DNA of 64,000 nucleotides from JAWKRB01 sp041389885 (lineage in GTDB: Bacteria > Myxococcota_A > Polyangia > Polyangiales > Ga0077539), in NCBI GenBank assembly GCA_041389885.1, contig JAWKRB010000031.1, positions 1-64,000 on the forward strand, given 5' to 3'. Shown here one piece after another: positions 8,257 through 17,732 of this stretch. The position numbers and the translations under genes are program-made. The notes beneath the pieces are model-generated. The model ran no database searches, was not told where the DNA came from, and saw only the letters and a program-made list of their open reading frames with translations. Numbering within the stretch: the stretch's first letter is position 1; each line of letters begins with the position of its first letter.

Positions 8257-9507
8257 CTACTCCTCCCCGGCCAGCCGACGCGCGAGCTCAGTGCGCGACC
8301 CGACCCGCAGCTTCGCGAAGAGCCCCCCGAGCTGCTTGGCGACGGTCTGGAGGCTCGTGCCGCGGGCCCGCGCGATGGCGCGGTTCGACTCCCCTCGCGC
8401 GGCGCGCTCCGCGACGTCACGCTCGGCCGGGGAGAGCCCCTCAAGGGAGCACACGTCGCCGAGCGACGCGGCGACGAAGCGCTCCCCCGCGACCTCGAGC
8501 GCCCGCGCGCGGCGGCGCGTCGCCGGGGCGAAGAGCGCGGCGAGCTCGCCGAGCGTGCGCAGACCGAGCTTCGCGCGGGCGCGCGCCGCGGCCTTGTTCA
8601 CCGCGCTGACCCCGAGGCCGAGCTCGTAGGCGATCTCTTTGAGCGTCGAGCCGCGCCCGAGGGCCTCGGCGACCATCGCCTCACGGGGCGCGAGCCCCCG
8701 CGGCTCGACGACCCGCGGCTCGTTCCAGTGCGCGACCACGAAGCGCTTGCCGTCGCGCTCGACGCGGTCGACCAGAGACCACCGCCCGGCGACGAGCCCC
8801 TGCCAGAGCGCGAGCGCCTCGTCTGGCCTGTGCCGCGCGCGTCCCCGCGCCCGCTCCGACCGCGCCACCGCCTCGGCGAGCCGCTCGCGGGCGCCGCGGC
8901 CTCGCTCGGTGGCGTGCTCGAGGGCGCTGCCCGGCGAGAAGACCGCGTCGCCGAGGTCGTCTTCGCCGCCGAGCCGACGACGGATCCGGAGCGCCGCGCC
9001 GACGTGCGAGGCCGCGCAGCGCAGGCGCTCCGCGTGGGGCAGAGGCGCCGCGAGGGAGCCTCGCCCGCCGGAGAGCGCGAGCAGGTGACCGTCGCCGTCG
9101 TGGATCGCCACGAAGCAGACGTCCTCCTGCGGCTCGGGCTGGGCTCGCAGGCCCGCGACGAAGACCTCCTCCGCCCCCAGCGCGCGCATCGCGCGGCGCA
9201 TCGAGGTGACCTGAGAGGGGCGACCCAGCCGGGCCACGAGCTCGGGGGAGGCGCGTCGGGTCATCGCCTCGACGTGGGCGGCGAGCTCTGGGCTCCCGCC
9301 GTGCGCGACGACGCGCTCGAGCTCAGCGCCCCGCGGGGTCTCGCAGAAGACCTGGGCGACGACGCCGTGGCCCCCGTCGAGCACCTCGAGCCGCGCGAGG
9401 AGCCCTCGAAGCCAGTCGGCCTCGCTCCCATCGAGGCGGTAGGCGGCCTCGAGCACCGACACCCAGTCCACGCGCGGAATCAGCGCCACGCGCGGGCGCC
9501 TTGTCAA
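8257..9507 (-). CDS. Regulator with two LuxR-type helix-turn-helix domains
   Basis: Cytoplasmic protein of 416 residues. The first ~255 residues look like a weak GAF-like sensory region (CFVAIHDGDGHLLALSG). Two LuxR/GerE-type DNA-binding domains follow: residues 272-326 (LAPREAMVAEALGRG, LKEIAYELGLGVSAVNK, ARAKLGL) and 358-412 (LSPAERDVAERAARGE, NRAIARARGTSLQTVAKQL, FAKLRVGSRTEL). Both keep the leading L(S/A)PxE and the recognition-helix pattern. Most family members have a single C-terminal HTH, so a tandem pair suggests cooperative or bipartite operator binding; this is inference. No response-regulator receiver domain is seen. Confidence 0.82.
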   Translation of the reverse strand: MTRRPRVALIPRVDWVSVLEAAYRLDGSEADWLRGLLARLEVLDGGHGVVAQVFCETPRGAELERVVAHGGSPELAAHVEAMTRRASPELVARLGRPSQVTSMRRAMRALGAEEVFVAGLRAQPEPQEDVCFVAIHDGDGHLLALSGGRGSLAAPLPHAERLRCAASHVGAALRIRRRLGGEDDLGDAVFSPGSALEHATERGRGARERLAEAVARSERARGRARHRPDEALALWQGLVAGRWSLVDRVERDGKRFVVAHWNEPRVVEPRGLAPREAMVAEALGRGSTLKEIAYELGLGVSAVNKAAARARAKLGLRTLGELAALFAPATRRRARALEVAGERFVAASLGDVCSLEGLSPAERDVAERAARGESNRAIARARGTSLQTVAKQLGGLFAKLRVGSRTELARRLAGEE

Positions 9508-9538
9508 GCCGCCGCGCGGCGCGGGGCCGCGCCCCCGC

Positions 9539-10228
9539 TTACCGGAGGCGGCGCTTCAGCGCGAAGAGGTCGCGGGCGATGATCCCCACGGTCTTGAGCC
9601 CCGAGCTCTTGCTCTTGCCCGCGCGGCGGGGCGCGCACGAGATCGCCACCGTCGCGTAGCGCACGCCCCGGCGCATCACGCGGATCGGGAACTCGAAATT
9701 CAGAAAGAAGCTGTCGGGCTTGAGCTCGCGCGGGGAGAACAGCGCGCGGCGAAGAGTACGGCCGTCGCTGCGCATCGTGACGCCGTGCACCGCGCGGATG
9801 AGCCCGCGCACGCCCGCGCTCATCACGGTGCGGTGCCAGCCGTCGTCGCGGTCTTTGTACACCGAGAACACCACGTCGACGGGCTCGCGCCGCGCGGCCT
9901 CGAGGAGCGCGTCGAGCTCCCCCGGCAGGATCTGCCCGTCGCAGGGCAGAAAGGTCACCCAGGGCCGCGTCGCGGTGCCCACGCCCGACTTGATCGCCGC
10001 GCCGATGCCGCGGTTGGCGCCGTGCGAGAAGGCCGTGTAGCGGGGGTCGTCGCCGAGCACCGCGCGGGCCGCGGCGAGGGTGCCGTCGGTGCTCCCGTCG
10101 TCGACGAAGATCAGCTCGTGGTCATCGCCCGTGCCCGCGAGCCACGCGACGATCTCCGAGAGCACCGAGGGGACGTTCTCTTCTTCGTTGTACGCGAAGA
10201 CGATGAGCGAGAGGGGGGCGCCGCTCAC
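9539..10228 (-). CDS. Family 2 glycosyltransferase
   Basis: Cytoplasmic or membrane-associated glycosyltransferase of 229 residues with the GT-A fold of polyprenyl-phosphate mannosyl/glucosyl transferases. The nucleotide-sugar site is VFAYNEEEN at the start and VDDGSTDGT near residues 42-49. NRGIGAAIKSG and the metal-binding-like FLPCDGQI follow. Donor and acceptor cannot be read. Start is GTG at 10228, overlapping the TGA of the upstream acyltransferase as GTGA. It is the last gene of a four-gene coupled operon that begins with a Ser/Thr kinase. The C-terminus is basic (FALKRRLR), suited to membrane contact; no membrane helices are seen. Confidence 0.9.
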   Translation of the reverse strand: MSGAPLSLIVFAYNEEENVPSVLSEIVAWLAGTGDDHELIFVDDGSTDGTLAAARAVLGDDPRYTAFSHGANRGIGAAIKSGVGTATRPWVTFLPCDGQILPGELDALLEAARREPVDVVFSVYKDRDDGWHRTVMSAGVRGLIRAVHGVTMRSDGRTLRRALFSPRELKPDSFFLNFEFPIRVMRRGVRYATVAISCAPRRAGKSKSSGLKTVGIIARDLFALKRRLR

Positions 10229-10767
10229 GGCGCCGCCTCGGGGCGAAACCGCAGCACCCGCGCGGGCACGCCCGCCACCACCGCGTACGGCGGAACGTCG
10301 TCGGTCACCACCGCGCCCGCGCCCACCACCGCGCCCCGCCCCACGCGCACGCCCGGGAGGATCACGGCGTTGATCCCGATGTCGCTGTCGTCTTCGATCA
10401 CCACGGGGGCAGTCTCGACGGGCGAGAAGAGCACGGGCACCTCGCGGCCCGCCTCGGCGTGCGTGGAGGTCAGCACCTTCACGCCGGGGCCGATGCCGAC
10501 CCGCGCGCCGATGGTGATCCCGCCGGCGCTGTGAAAGAAGCACTGCTGCCCGATCCAGGTGTAGTCGCCGATGACCATCTCGTTGCGGTAGTACCCCTTC
10601 AAGATCGCCTGGTGGCCCACGTACACGTTGCGCCCGAGCGACACGTTCTCGGGGTGAAAGATCAGCGCGCCCTCCTCGAAGACGCAGCCCTCGCCGCAGG
10701 CCTTGAGCGCCTCGGCGGTGAAGCGCCCGGTGCCGTGGGAGCCGTGGCGCAGGCCCTCTTCGCTCAC
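10225..10767 (-). CDS. Hexapeptide-repeat acyltransferase (WbbJ/maltose acetyltransferase-like)
   Basis: Predicted O-acyltransferase of 180 residues built on a left-handed beta helix. Hexapeptide repeats run from about residue 28 to the end (NVSLGRNVYVGHQAIL, GDYTWIGQQCF, ITIGARVGIGPGVKV, VVIEDDSDIGINAVI, VRVGRGAVVGAGAVV), closing with VPPYAVVAGVPARVLR, the usual ending of acetyltransferases that modify sugars. The active His is likely in STHAEAGR. Start GTG at 10767 overlaps the stop of the upstream membrane-protein gene (GTGA), and its own stop overlaps the glycosyltransferase start. Context suggests modification of an envelope glycan or glycolipid. Confidence 0.88.
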   Translation of the reverse strand: MSEEGLRHGSHGTGRFTAEALKACGEGCVFEEGALIFHPENVSLGRNVYVGHQAILKGYYRNEMVIGDYTWIGQQCFFHSAGGITIGARVGIGPGVKVLTSTHAEAGREVPVLFSPVETAPVVIEDDSDIGINAVILPGVRVGRGAVVGAGAVVTDDVPPYAVVAGVPARVLRFRPEAAP

Positions 10768-11773
10768 GACGGGTCCTCTTCGCCGAGGCCCAGCACGCGC
10801 TCGGCGAGGAGGCACAGCCCCCCCGTGGCGGCGAGGGACATGTACGCCGCGAAGACCAGCAGCGAGCTCGCGAGGGAGATCTCGCGGGGGATCCCCACGG
10901 TGCCGAAGAGCGTCACGAAGGCCACCTCGCGCTGCCCGAGCCCGCCGGGGGTCAGCGGGATGTACGTGAACAGGATGATCACCGGGATGATCCGAAACGC
11001 CGTCACCAGGCTCAGCGACGGCGCGAGGCCCATCACCGGGATCGCCATCGCCGTGATCGCCGCGACCTGCGTGAGCACCGACATCGCGACGGCGAGCAGC
11101 ACGCGCCTCGCGTCCTGCGCCGCGGGGATCCACGTCACCACCGGGCCGATCAGCGGCACCCGACGCACGGTCGACCGCAGCGGCTCGTTGCGCGCGAGCA
11201 CGTAGGGCAGCGCGCACACCACCGAGCCCAACGCGACGCCGCCCAGCACCGCGAGCCACATGGTGCGGGTGACCGCGTCGTCGCGGAGGTCGGGCGAGAG
11301 CGCGAGGGCCGCGACGGCCACGGCGCAGAGGCCGATCAGCCCCGCGATGCGCTCGACGAAGATCACCACGAAGCTCGTCGCGGGCGTGGGCAGCGCGGCG
11401 CGCACGCGGTGGGCGCGCACGGCGTCGCCGGCGACCCCCGAGGGCAGCACGTTGAACCAGTGCCCCACCATGTTGTGCAGCATCATGCGGCCGATGGAGG
11501 GGAGCCTCTCGGCGCCGTAGGCGCGCATCATCACGCCCCAGCGCACGCTGCCGATGAAGGTCGACACGATGAGCGCGAGCCAGGAGAGAAAGAGCGCGCC
11601 GGCGCCGACCTGGCGGGCGTGCGCGCCGACGCTGCCCACGACGACGCGCTTGAAGAGCCAGACGAGCGGGAGGGTGGCGATGACCAGGCGCCCGACGCGG
11701 CCGGGCCAGCCCTGCCAGGCCGCGCGCAGGGCGCCGGGCGGGCGCGCGGGGGCTTCGTTCACGGCGGCGTCGC

Positions 11774-11777
<4 letters not shown>
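10764..11777 (-). CDS. Lysylphosphatidylglycerol synthase-like / UPF0104 membrane protein
   Basis: Integral membrane protein of 337 residues with about eight hydrophobic segments, matching the transmembrane region family of MprF/AglD-type proteins (PF03706). Typical marks are GSVRWGVMMRAYG, GHWFNVLPSGVAGDAVRAHRV and, near the C-terminus, IPLTPGGLGQREVAF. Family members flip or help synthesise lipids and lipid-linked sugars; there is no aminoacyl-transferase domain here, so lipid lysinylation is not indicated. It overlaps the upstream kinase (ATGA) and the downstream acyltransferase (GTGA), so the genes are translationally coupled. A role in moving a glycolipid made or decorated by its neighbours is plausible inference. 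Confidence 0.87.
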
Positions 11778-13081
<1,304 letters not shown>

Positions 13082-13157
13082 GAGTTTCGTCCAGCGCCTA
13101 CAGTCGGCGCGGCATCCTACGGAGACGCAGGGGGGTGTCAATCACGCGTCGCGGGCG

Positions 13158-14027
13158 TCACGGCGACGCGGCGATCGAGCGGAGAAAGAGCGCGTCACCG
13201 GGGGGGAGCCCCGAAGGCACGGGGGCCTCGGCCGCCACCGCGCGCCCGGTCACCGCGCGGTAGATCACGCAGGCCGCGAGGTAGCTCCCGGCGAGGCTGG
13301 GGTGGCTCCCGTCGGCGTCGTAGAGGTTGAGCTCGGGGCGCTGGCGCACCGCGGCGGCCCAGCGCGCGCCCACGGGGGCGACCTCGCCGTCGGTGTTCAT
13401 CGCCACGAGGCGGTAGGCGTTGTCGAGGCGCTGCGACATCGCCGCGAAGCTCCCGCCGGACCACGCCTGCCCGTACACCGCGTCGCCCTCGCGCCGCGCC
13501 CAGGTCGCGAAGTAGACCGGGCGCGCGCCGGCGCCGCGGATCACCTCGGCGAAGCGCCGCGCGTACGCGTCGAAGCCCTGAAACGCCGCGATGGGCTCGA
13601 CGCTCTGCCCCTGGAGCACCACGGCGCTCCACCCCCCGGCGCGCGCGCGCTCCTGGCGCATCTGGTCCCAGTGCCGCTGGAGCGTCGCGCCCCCCTCGGT
13701 GACGCTGTCGACCGTGAGCCTCGGGCGCTCGGCGGTGCCCTCGCCCGAGGCGCCGAGGGAGGCCACCAGGGTCGGGAGCTCGTTGTAGAACGTGTAGCTG
13801 TTGCCGATGAACAGCACCCCGAGGCGGGTCGCCGGGGGAGGCCCGGCGTCGAGCGTAACGTCTTGCGGCGCAGGGACATCGACGACATCGGGGGGTGAGG
13901 TCGCCGCGTCGGTCGCGGTGACGTCGACCGGCGGGGCGTCGGCCGAGACGACGTCGGGCGCCGCGTGGGGCGAGGGCTCGGTCGCGCAGGAGGCGGCGAG
14001 CAGGGCGACGATCAGGTGCGCGCGCAT
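13158..14027 (-). CDS. SGNH/GDSL-like hydrolase lipoprotein
   Basis: Exported lipoprotein of 289 residues. Signal peptide ends at lipobox LLAASC with Cys14. Residues ~25-65 are an Asp/Val/Pro/Ala-rich tether with repeated DVV and DV pairs. The catalytic domain begins with LFIGNSYTFYNEL: Ser77 in GNS is the block-I nucleophile position of SGNH hydrolases. LQGQSVEP follows, and the block-V pair DGSHPS gives Asp239 and His242. Such enzymes hydrolyse esters of lipids or sugars; the substrate is unknown. It lies upstream of the kinase operon on the same strand, 76 bp from the preferred kinase start's 5' side, probably independent. Confidence 0.85.
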   Translation of the reverse strand: MRAHLIVALLAASCATEPSPHAAPDVVSADAPPVDVTATDAATSPPDVVDVPAPQDVTLDAGPPPATRLGVLFIGNSYTFYNELPTLVASLGASGEGTAERPRLTVDSVTEGGATLQRHWDQMRQERARAGGWSAVVLQGQSVEPIAAFQGFDAYARRFAEVIRGAGARPVYFATWARREGDAVYGQAWSGGSFAAMSQRLDNAYRLVAMNTDGEVAPVGARWAAAVRQRPELNLYDADGSHPSLAGSYLAACVIYRAVTGRAVAAEAPVPSGLPPGDALFLRSIAASP

Positions 14028-14050
14028 GGAGGCGCAGGGTACCAGCGGGG

Positions 14051-14413
14051 TCAGCCCTTGCGCGACGCTCCGTGCAGCACGTCGCGGAGGTCTTTGCCGA
14101 GGAGCGCGGCGACCTCCTTGAGCACCGTGAGCCGCAGCGCCGGGAGCTGCATCGCGTCGCCCACGGCCTTCTCGTGAAACGCGCGGAGCTCGCGGGCCTC
14201 GCCGGTGATGAACTCGGGGTCGAAGGTGTGAAACACGTCGCCGCGGGCGAGGTCGACGGTGGTCTGCGCCACCACGCCCTCGGCCGTGGGCTCGGCGTAG
14301 AAGTCCCCCTGCTCGTCGAGGGACACCTCGCAGCGCCCCACCCGCGTCGTAACGACCACGGTGAACGCGCTCTCCAGCGCGACGCGCACGCTCTGCTCCA
14401 GTCGGGCCTTCAT
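14051..14413 (-). CDS. Hypothetical protein
   Basis: I do not recognise this 120-residue soluble protein. It has alternating strand/helix character: a helix MKARLEQSVRVALESAF, beta strands TVVVTTRVGRCEVSLD and DFYAEPTAEG, then a helical C-terminus with TVLKEVAALLGKDLRDVLHG. No signal peptide, metal motif or HTH is evident. It is divergent from the CAP-domain lipoprotein gene with only 46 bp between starts, so the two promoters must overlap. Codon use matches its neighbours. It precedes the SGNH lipoprotein gene by 23 bp on the same strand and could be co-transcribed with it. Confidence 0.65.
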   Translation of the reverse strand: MKARLEQSVRVALESAFTVVVTTRVGRCEVSLDEQGDFYAEPTAEGVVAQTTVDLARGDVFHTFDPEFITGEARELRAFHEKAVGDAMQLPALRLTVLKEVAALLGKDLRDVLHGASRKG

Positions 14414-14459
14414 CCCCGACACGGTAGCCCCCTCGGCCGCGCTATGCTCGCGAGATTCC

Positions 14460-15485
14460 ATGCGCGCCCTCCCTTCGCTTCTCCTCGCGTGCCTCGTCGG
14501 CTGCGACGCGGTGTCTTCAGGCGGCTTCATCGACGGCGACGCCGACGCGCCGAGCGACGCGAGCGTGTCGGCCGACGCGCCGACGTCGATCGACCGCCCG
14601 CCGGCGGACGTCCCCGCGCGGGCCGACGTCGTGACCGCGGTCGATGCGGGACCTCCGCCGCCCATGGGTGATCCGGCGTCGCGCAGCGCGAGCGAGGTGT
14701 GCGCGCGGTGGCGCAGCGAGAGCGCCCCGGCCCGCGCCGCGGCGGGGTGGACCGCGGGCGCGAGCGCCTGCGAGGCGGGGACGCTCTCGCCGGCCACGCG
14801 CTCCGCCGCGGTGCAGGCGCTCAACCTCTTTCGCTGGCTCGCGGGCCTCGGGCCGGTGGGCGAGAGCGCCATGCGGCACGAGGCGTCGCAGGCCTGCGCG
14901 GTGCTGCTCGAGCGCAACGGGGCGCTCTCGCACACGCCGCCGATGACCTGGAACTGCTGGACGCCCCTGGGCTACGACGGGACCTCCCACGGCAACCTCA
15001 TCGGCGGCCGCGGCACCCGCGCCAACGCGTGGAACTCCATCGAGAAGCTCATCGACGACCGCAACGACGTCACCCGCACCCTCGGACACCGCCGCTGGAT
15101 GCTCTACCCCCTCCTGGGCGACGTGGGCTACGGCGAGGCGACCTCGTTCGCGTGCCTCTACGTGATCGGCGGATTTCGCGGGACGCGCGCGCGCCCCTGG
15201 GTCGCCTGGCCCAACGCCGGCCCGGTGCCCGCGGAGGCGATCCCGCCGAGCTGGTCGTTCTCGGCGCCGTCGCTCGGTTGGCAAGACGGATCGAGCCGCG
15301 TCACGGTGACCCGCGACGGCGCGCCGGTGGCCGTGACCGCCGCGCGACGCGCGCCCAACTACGGCGACGACACGGTGTCGTGGGACCTCCCCGCGGTGGT
15401 CCCGGGGTCGGTGTATGCCATTGAAATCAGTGGAATTTCGATGGGGTCGGTGCGCTACGAGGTGCGCCCGGTGGCCTGCCCCTGA
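14460..15485 (+). CDS. CAP/SCP-domain lipoprotein
   Basis: Exported lipoprotein of 341 residues. Signal peptide ends at LVGC with Cys15, followed by an Asp/Ala/Pro/Val-rich tether to about residue 70. The following domain matches the CAP (SCP/PR-1) fold: AVQALNLFRWLAGLGPV, then HEASQACAVLLERNGALSHTP, a SHGNLIGG segment and LGHRRWMLYPLLGDVGYG. The His of SHTP and of GHRRWM sit where CAP proteins place cavity residues. The C-terminal ~90 residues are beta-rich (SRVTVTRDGAPVAV, YAIEISGISMGSVRY). ATG at 14460 was chosen for the signal peptide. Function in bacteria is generally unknown. Confidence 0.85.
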   Translation: MRALPSLLLACLVGCDAVSSGGFIDGDADAPSDASVSADAPTSIDRPPADVPARADVVTAVDAGPPPPMGDPASRSASEVCARWRSESAPARAAAGWTAGASACEAGTLSPATRSAAVQALNLFRWLAGLGPVGESAMRHEASQACAVLLERNGALSHTPPMTWNCWTPLGYDGTSHGNLIGGRGTRANAWNSIEKLIDDRNDVTRTLGHRRWMLYPLLGDVGYGEATSFACLYVIGGFRGTRARPWVAWPNAGPVPAEAIPPSWSFSAPSLGWQDGSSRVTVTRDGAPVAVTAARRAPNYGDDTVSWDLPAVVPGSVYAIEISGISMGSVRYEVRPVACP

Positions 15486-15488
15486 GGC

Positions 15489-16175
15489 TCACCCTCGGAG
15501 CACGACCACGCGCCCGGTGGGGGTCGGCACGGTGCGCTCGTGGCGCGCGCCCTGCCTGCGGATCTCACGGTCGGCCTCGGCGAGCTCCTCGTCGGCCTTC
15601 TGGCCCTTGATGAGCAGCGCGACGCCGCCGCGCTTGAGGAGGGGCAGGGTCCAGGGCACGAGCACCTGCAGGCGCCCCACGGCGCGCGCGGTGACCACGT
15701 CGTACGCCGCCCGGTGGGGGCTGCGCGCGAGCGCCTCGGCGCGCGAGGCGACGACGCGCACGTTCTTCAGACCGAGGGTCGCGGCCACGTCGGCGAGGAA
15801 GGTGGCCTTCTTCTGCGTGGCCTCGATGAGCGTCATCGCGAGGTCGGGGCGCGCGATGGCGACCGGGATCCCCGGCACCCCGCCGCCCGAGCCCACGTCG
15901 GCGAGGGCGAGCCCCTCCCTCGGCGGCGGCAGCAGGGCAACGAGGCTGAGCGCGTCGAGGGCGTGCCGCGACCAGACCTCGTCGGGCGCGGTGATCGCCG
16001 TGAGGTTCATCTTCTCGTTCATCGCGAGGAGCGCCGCGAGGTAGCGGCGAAGCCGGAGCGTCGCGACCTCGTCGAGGGAGACGCCGATCGCCTCGAGCCG
16101 CGCCGCGAGGTCGTCGGGCGCGTCGAGGGGCGGCGCCTCAGGCAGGGCAAGGGGATCGCGCTCGACAGGGGGCAC
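15489..16175 (-). CDS. rsmG: 16S rRNA (guanine-N7) methyltransferase RsmG (GidB)
   Basis: Methylates N7 of G527 in 16S rRNA with S-adenosylmethionine. The protein has 228 residues. The family signature is LLAMNEKMNLTAITAPDEVWSRH for the N-terminal helix, then the SAM site ADVGSGGGVPGIPVAI, TLIEATQKKATFL, NVRVVASRAEAL and DVVTARAVGRL, ending with KGQKADEEL. Start is GTG at 16175, directly abutting the TGA of the upstream His-rich lipoprotein gene, so the two are likely co-transcribed. gidB often sits with gidA/parAB; that neighbourhood is absent here. Confidence 0.95.
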   Translation of the reverse strand: MPPVERDPLALPEAPPLDAPDDLAARLEAIGVSLDEVATLRLRRYLAALLAMNEKMNLTAITAPDEVWSRHALDALSLVALLPPPREGLALADVGSGGGVPGIPVAIARPDLAMTLIEATQKKATFLADVAATLGLKNVRVVASRAEALARSPHRAAYDVVTARAVGRLQVLVPWTLPLLKRGGVALLIKGQKADEELAEADREIRRQGARHERTVPTPTGRVVVLRG

Positions 16176-16658
16176 TCAGCGATGCCCCCGGCCCATCGCC
16201 TCGAGGAGCCCGTGAAACGCGTCGTGCACCGCGGTGAGCGACGCCGCGACGTCGCCTCGGGGGCTGGCGGCGCAGGCCGTCGCCAGGGCCTCGGAGGTCG
16301 TCGTGAGCCGCGCCGTCGCGGCGGTCCACGCGGCCTCGCGTCCCTGCGCCGACGCGGGGGTCGGCGCCGCGCTCACGCCCGCCGCGCGCTCGCGAAAGGT
16401 CGGCGCCGCCGCGCACGCGCGGTCGTCCCGCGCCGCGCCCGGCTCGCTGTGCCAGATCGGCGCGAGCACGTCGTGGTAGGCCGTCACCGCCGCGGGCATC
16501 TCCCCGTGGTGCTCCCCGTGGTGCTCTCCGTGGTGCTCTCCCTCGCCCCCCGCGTTCTCCGGGTGCGTGGCCGCGGTGACGCCGCCTCCCTGGTTCGCGG
16601 GGGTGCTCGCGCATCCGGCGAGAAAGAGTGCGACCAGACCGGTTCTCAACATCGACAT
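16176..16658 (-). CDS. His-rich lipoprotein
   Basis: Exported lipoprotein of 160 residues: signal peptide with lipobox FLAGC and Cys16. Soon after comes a Gly/Glu/His-rich run with three exact HHGE copies, a likely metal-binding stretch. The rest is Ala-rich and helical (TAYHDVLAPIWHSEPGAARDDRACAAA, then SLTAVHDAFHGLLEAMGRGHR), resembling helical-bundle sensor or metal-handling domains with several His. Function is not recognised. Its stop touches the rsmG start with no gap, so it heads a two-gene unit. Metal binding is inferred from composition only. Confidence 0.75.
   Translation of the reverse strand: MSMLRTGLVALFLAGCASTPANQGGGVTAATHPENAGGEGEHHGEHHGEHHGEMPAAVTAYHDVLAPIWHSEPGAARDDRACAAAPTFRERAAGVSAAPTPASAQGREAAWTAATARLTTTSEALATACAASPRGDVAASLTAVHDAFHGLLEAMGRGHR
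16500..16535 (-). repeat. Three tandem 12-bp units encoding EHHG
   Basis: Three in-frame 12-bp units (GAGCACCACGGR on the coding strand) lie back to back in the His-rich lipoprotein gene, followed by one more GAG codon. They encode the HHGE series. Units are identical except for a synonymous third-position change, consistent with recent slippage expansion. Confidence 0.85.
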
Positions 16659-16778
16659 CGCGAGTCTCCCTGTCGGCCCGTTCCATTGGGCCGAAGCGCG
16701 GCTCCGATAGCACGTCCACCCGCGGGGCTGAAACCGTGGTTCGCCACGACCCGCCGAGGGGTGGCACACTGGGGCCTC

Positions 16779-17732
16779 ATGCGCGCTCCCCTTGTCATGT
16801 TCTTCGCGTCGCTGGCGGGCTGCGCGAGCGCGGTCGACGGCTCGCGGGGCAGCGGCCTCGACGCGTCTGCCCCGGTCGACGTGCCCCCCGGTCGAAACGC
16901 CGATGGGCTCGACCCCTTTCGGCCCGCGGACGTCGCCGTCGCCGCCGACGCCTCGCCCGACGTCGACCCCTGGAACCTCCGCGACGCGACGGTCTTCGAC
17001 CAGCGCACGGCCACGATGAGCATCGGGCTGCTCAACAACGGCAACGGCGGCGGGACCAGCTACTTCAGCGCGGCGTTTCGGCTCTTTCCCCGCGCCGACG
17101 ACCCCCGCTGCGAGTACGTCGCCGCGGCGAACTGGTCGGTGCAGCGGTGCCGGCAGGACGCCGCCGCGCCGCGCGACACGCACCCCACGCCCTTCCCCAA
17201 CGCCGGCGAGATCCGCGCCTCGGGGGGCTCCCGGGACCTCATCCTGCGCCCCACGAGCGCGGGAACGTACTCGGCGCAGTCCACCTCCGAGCCCGTCATC
17301 CGCGACGGGTCGGTGATGACCATCCGCAGCTCGGGGAACGCCACGGTGCCCGCGCTCTCGATCCAGGTGCCGATCCCGCCGGCGCTCGCGGTGACCGCGC
17401 CCTCGCTCGACGACGATCTCTCGATCTCACGCGCCGAGGGACTGGTGGTCACCTGGCGCCCCATCGCGGCGCGGCTCGTGAACGTGACCCTGCAGTTCGT
17501 GACCGAGGGCACCCCCCGCACCTCGGTGCGCGTCGACGTGCAGACGGCCGGCGACGAAGGGCGCGCCGTGGTGCCCGCGCGCGCGCTCCGCGACATCGAG
17601 GTGGCCGCCGGCGGGCTCCGGGGGAGCCTGAGCGTCCAGGCCACCAACCTGGTGCTCGCGCAGGCCGGCCCGTGGCCCCTGCAGATCACCGCCTTCGGCC
17701 GCGGCGCCGCCGGGACGGTGCGCCTGCGTTGA
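16779..17732 (+). CDS. Lipoprotein with Asp-rich tether, function unknown
   Basis: Exported lipoprotein of 317 residues; lipobox SLAGC with Cys15. An Asp/Pro/Ala/Val-rich tether runs to about residue 60. The mature domain is beta-rich: TATMSIGLLNNGNGGGTSYFSAAF, then SGNATVPALSIQVPIPP and VTLQFVTEGTPRTSVRVDV. Overall it resembles an immunoglobulin-like surface domain but I cannot name a family. Two Cys (ADDPRCEYV, VQRCRQD) could form a disulfide. The stop codon is overlapped by the TTG start of the next gene, so the two secreted proteins are coupled. Confidence 0.75.
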   Translation: MRAPLVMFFASLAGCASAVDGSRGSGLDASAPVDVPPGRNADGLDPFRPADVAVAADASPDVDPWNLRDATVFDQRTATMSIGLLNNGNGGGTSYFSAAFRLFPRADDPRCEYVAAANWSVQRCRQDAAAPRDTHPTPFPNAGEIRASGGSRDLILRPTSAGTYSAQSTSEPVIRDGSVMTIRSSGNATVPALSIQVPIPPALAVTAPSLDDDLSISRAEGLVVTWRPIAARLVNVTLQFVTEGTPRTSVRVDVQTAGDEGRAVVPARALRDIEVAAGGLRGSLSVQATNLVLAQAGPWPLQITAFGRGAAGTVRLR

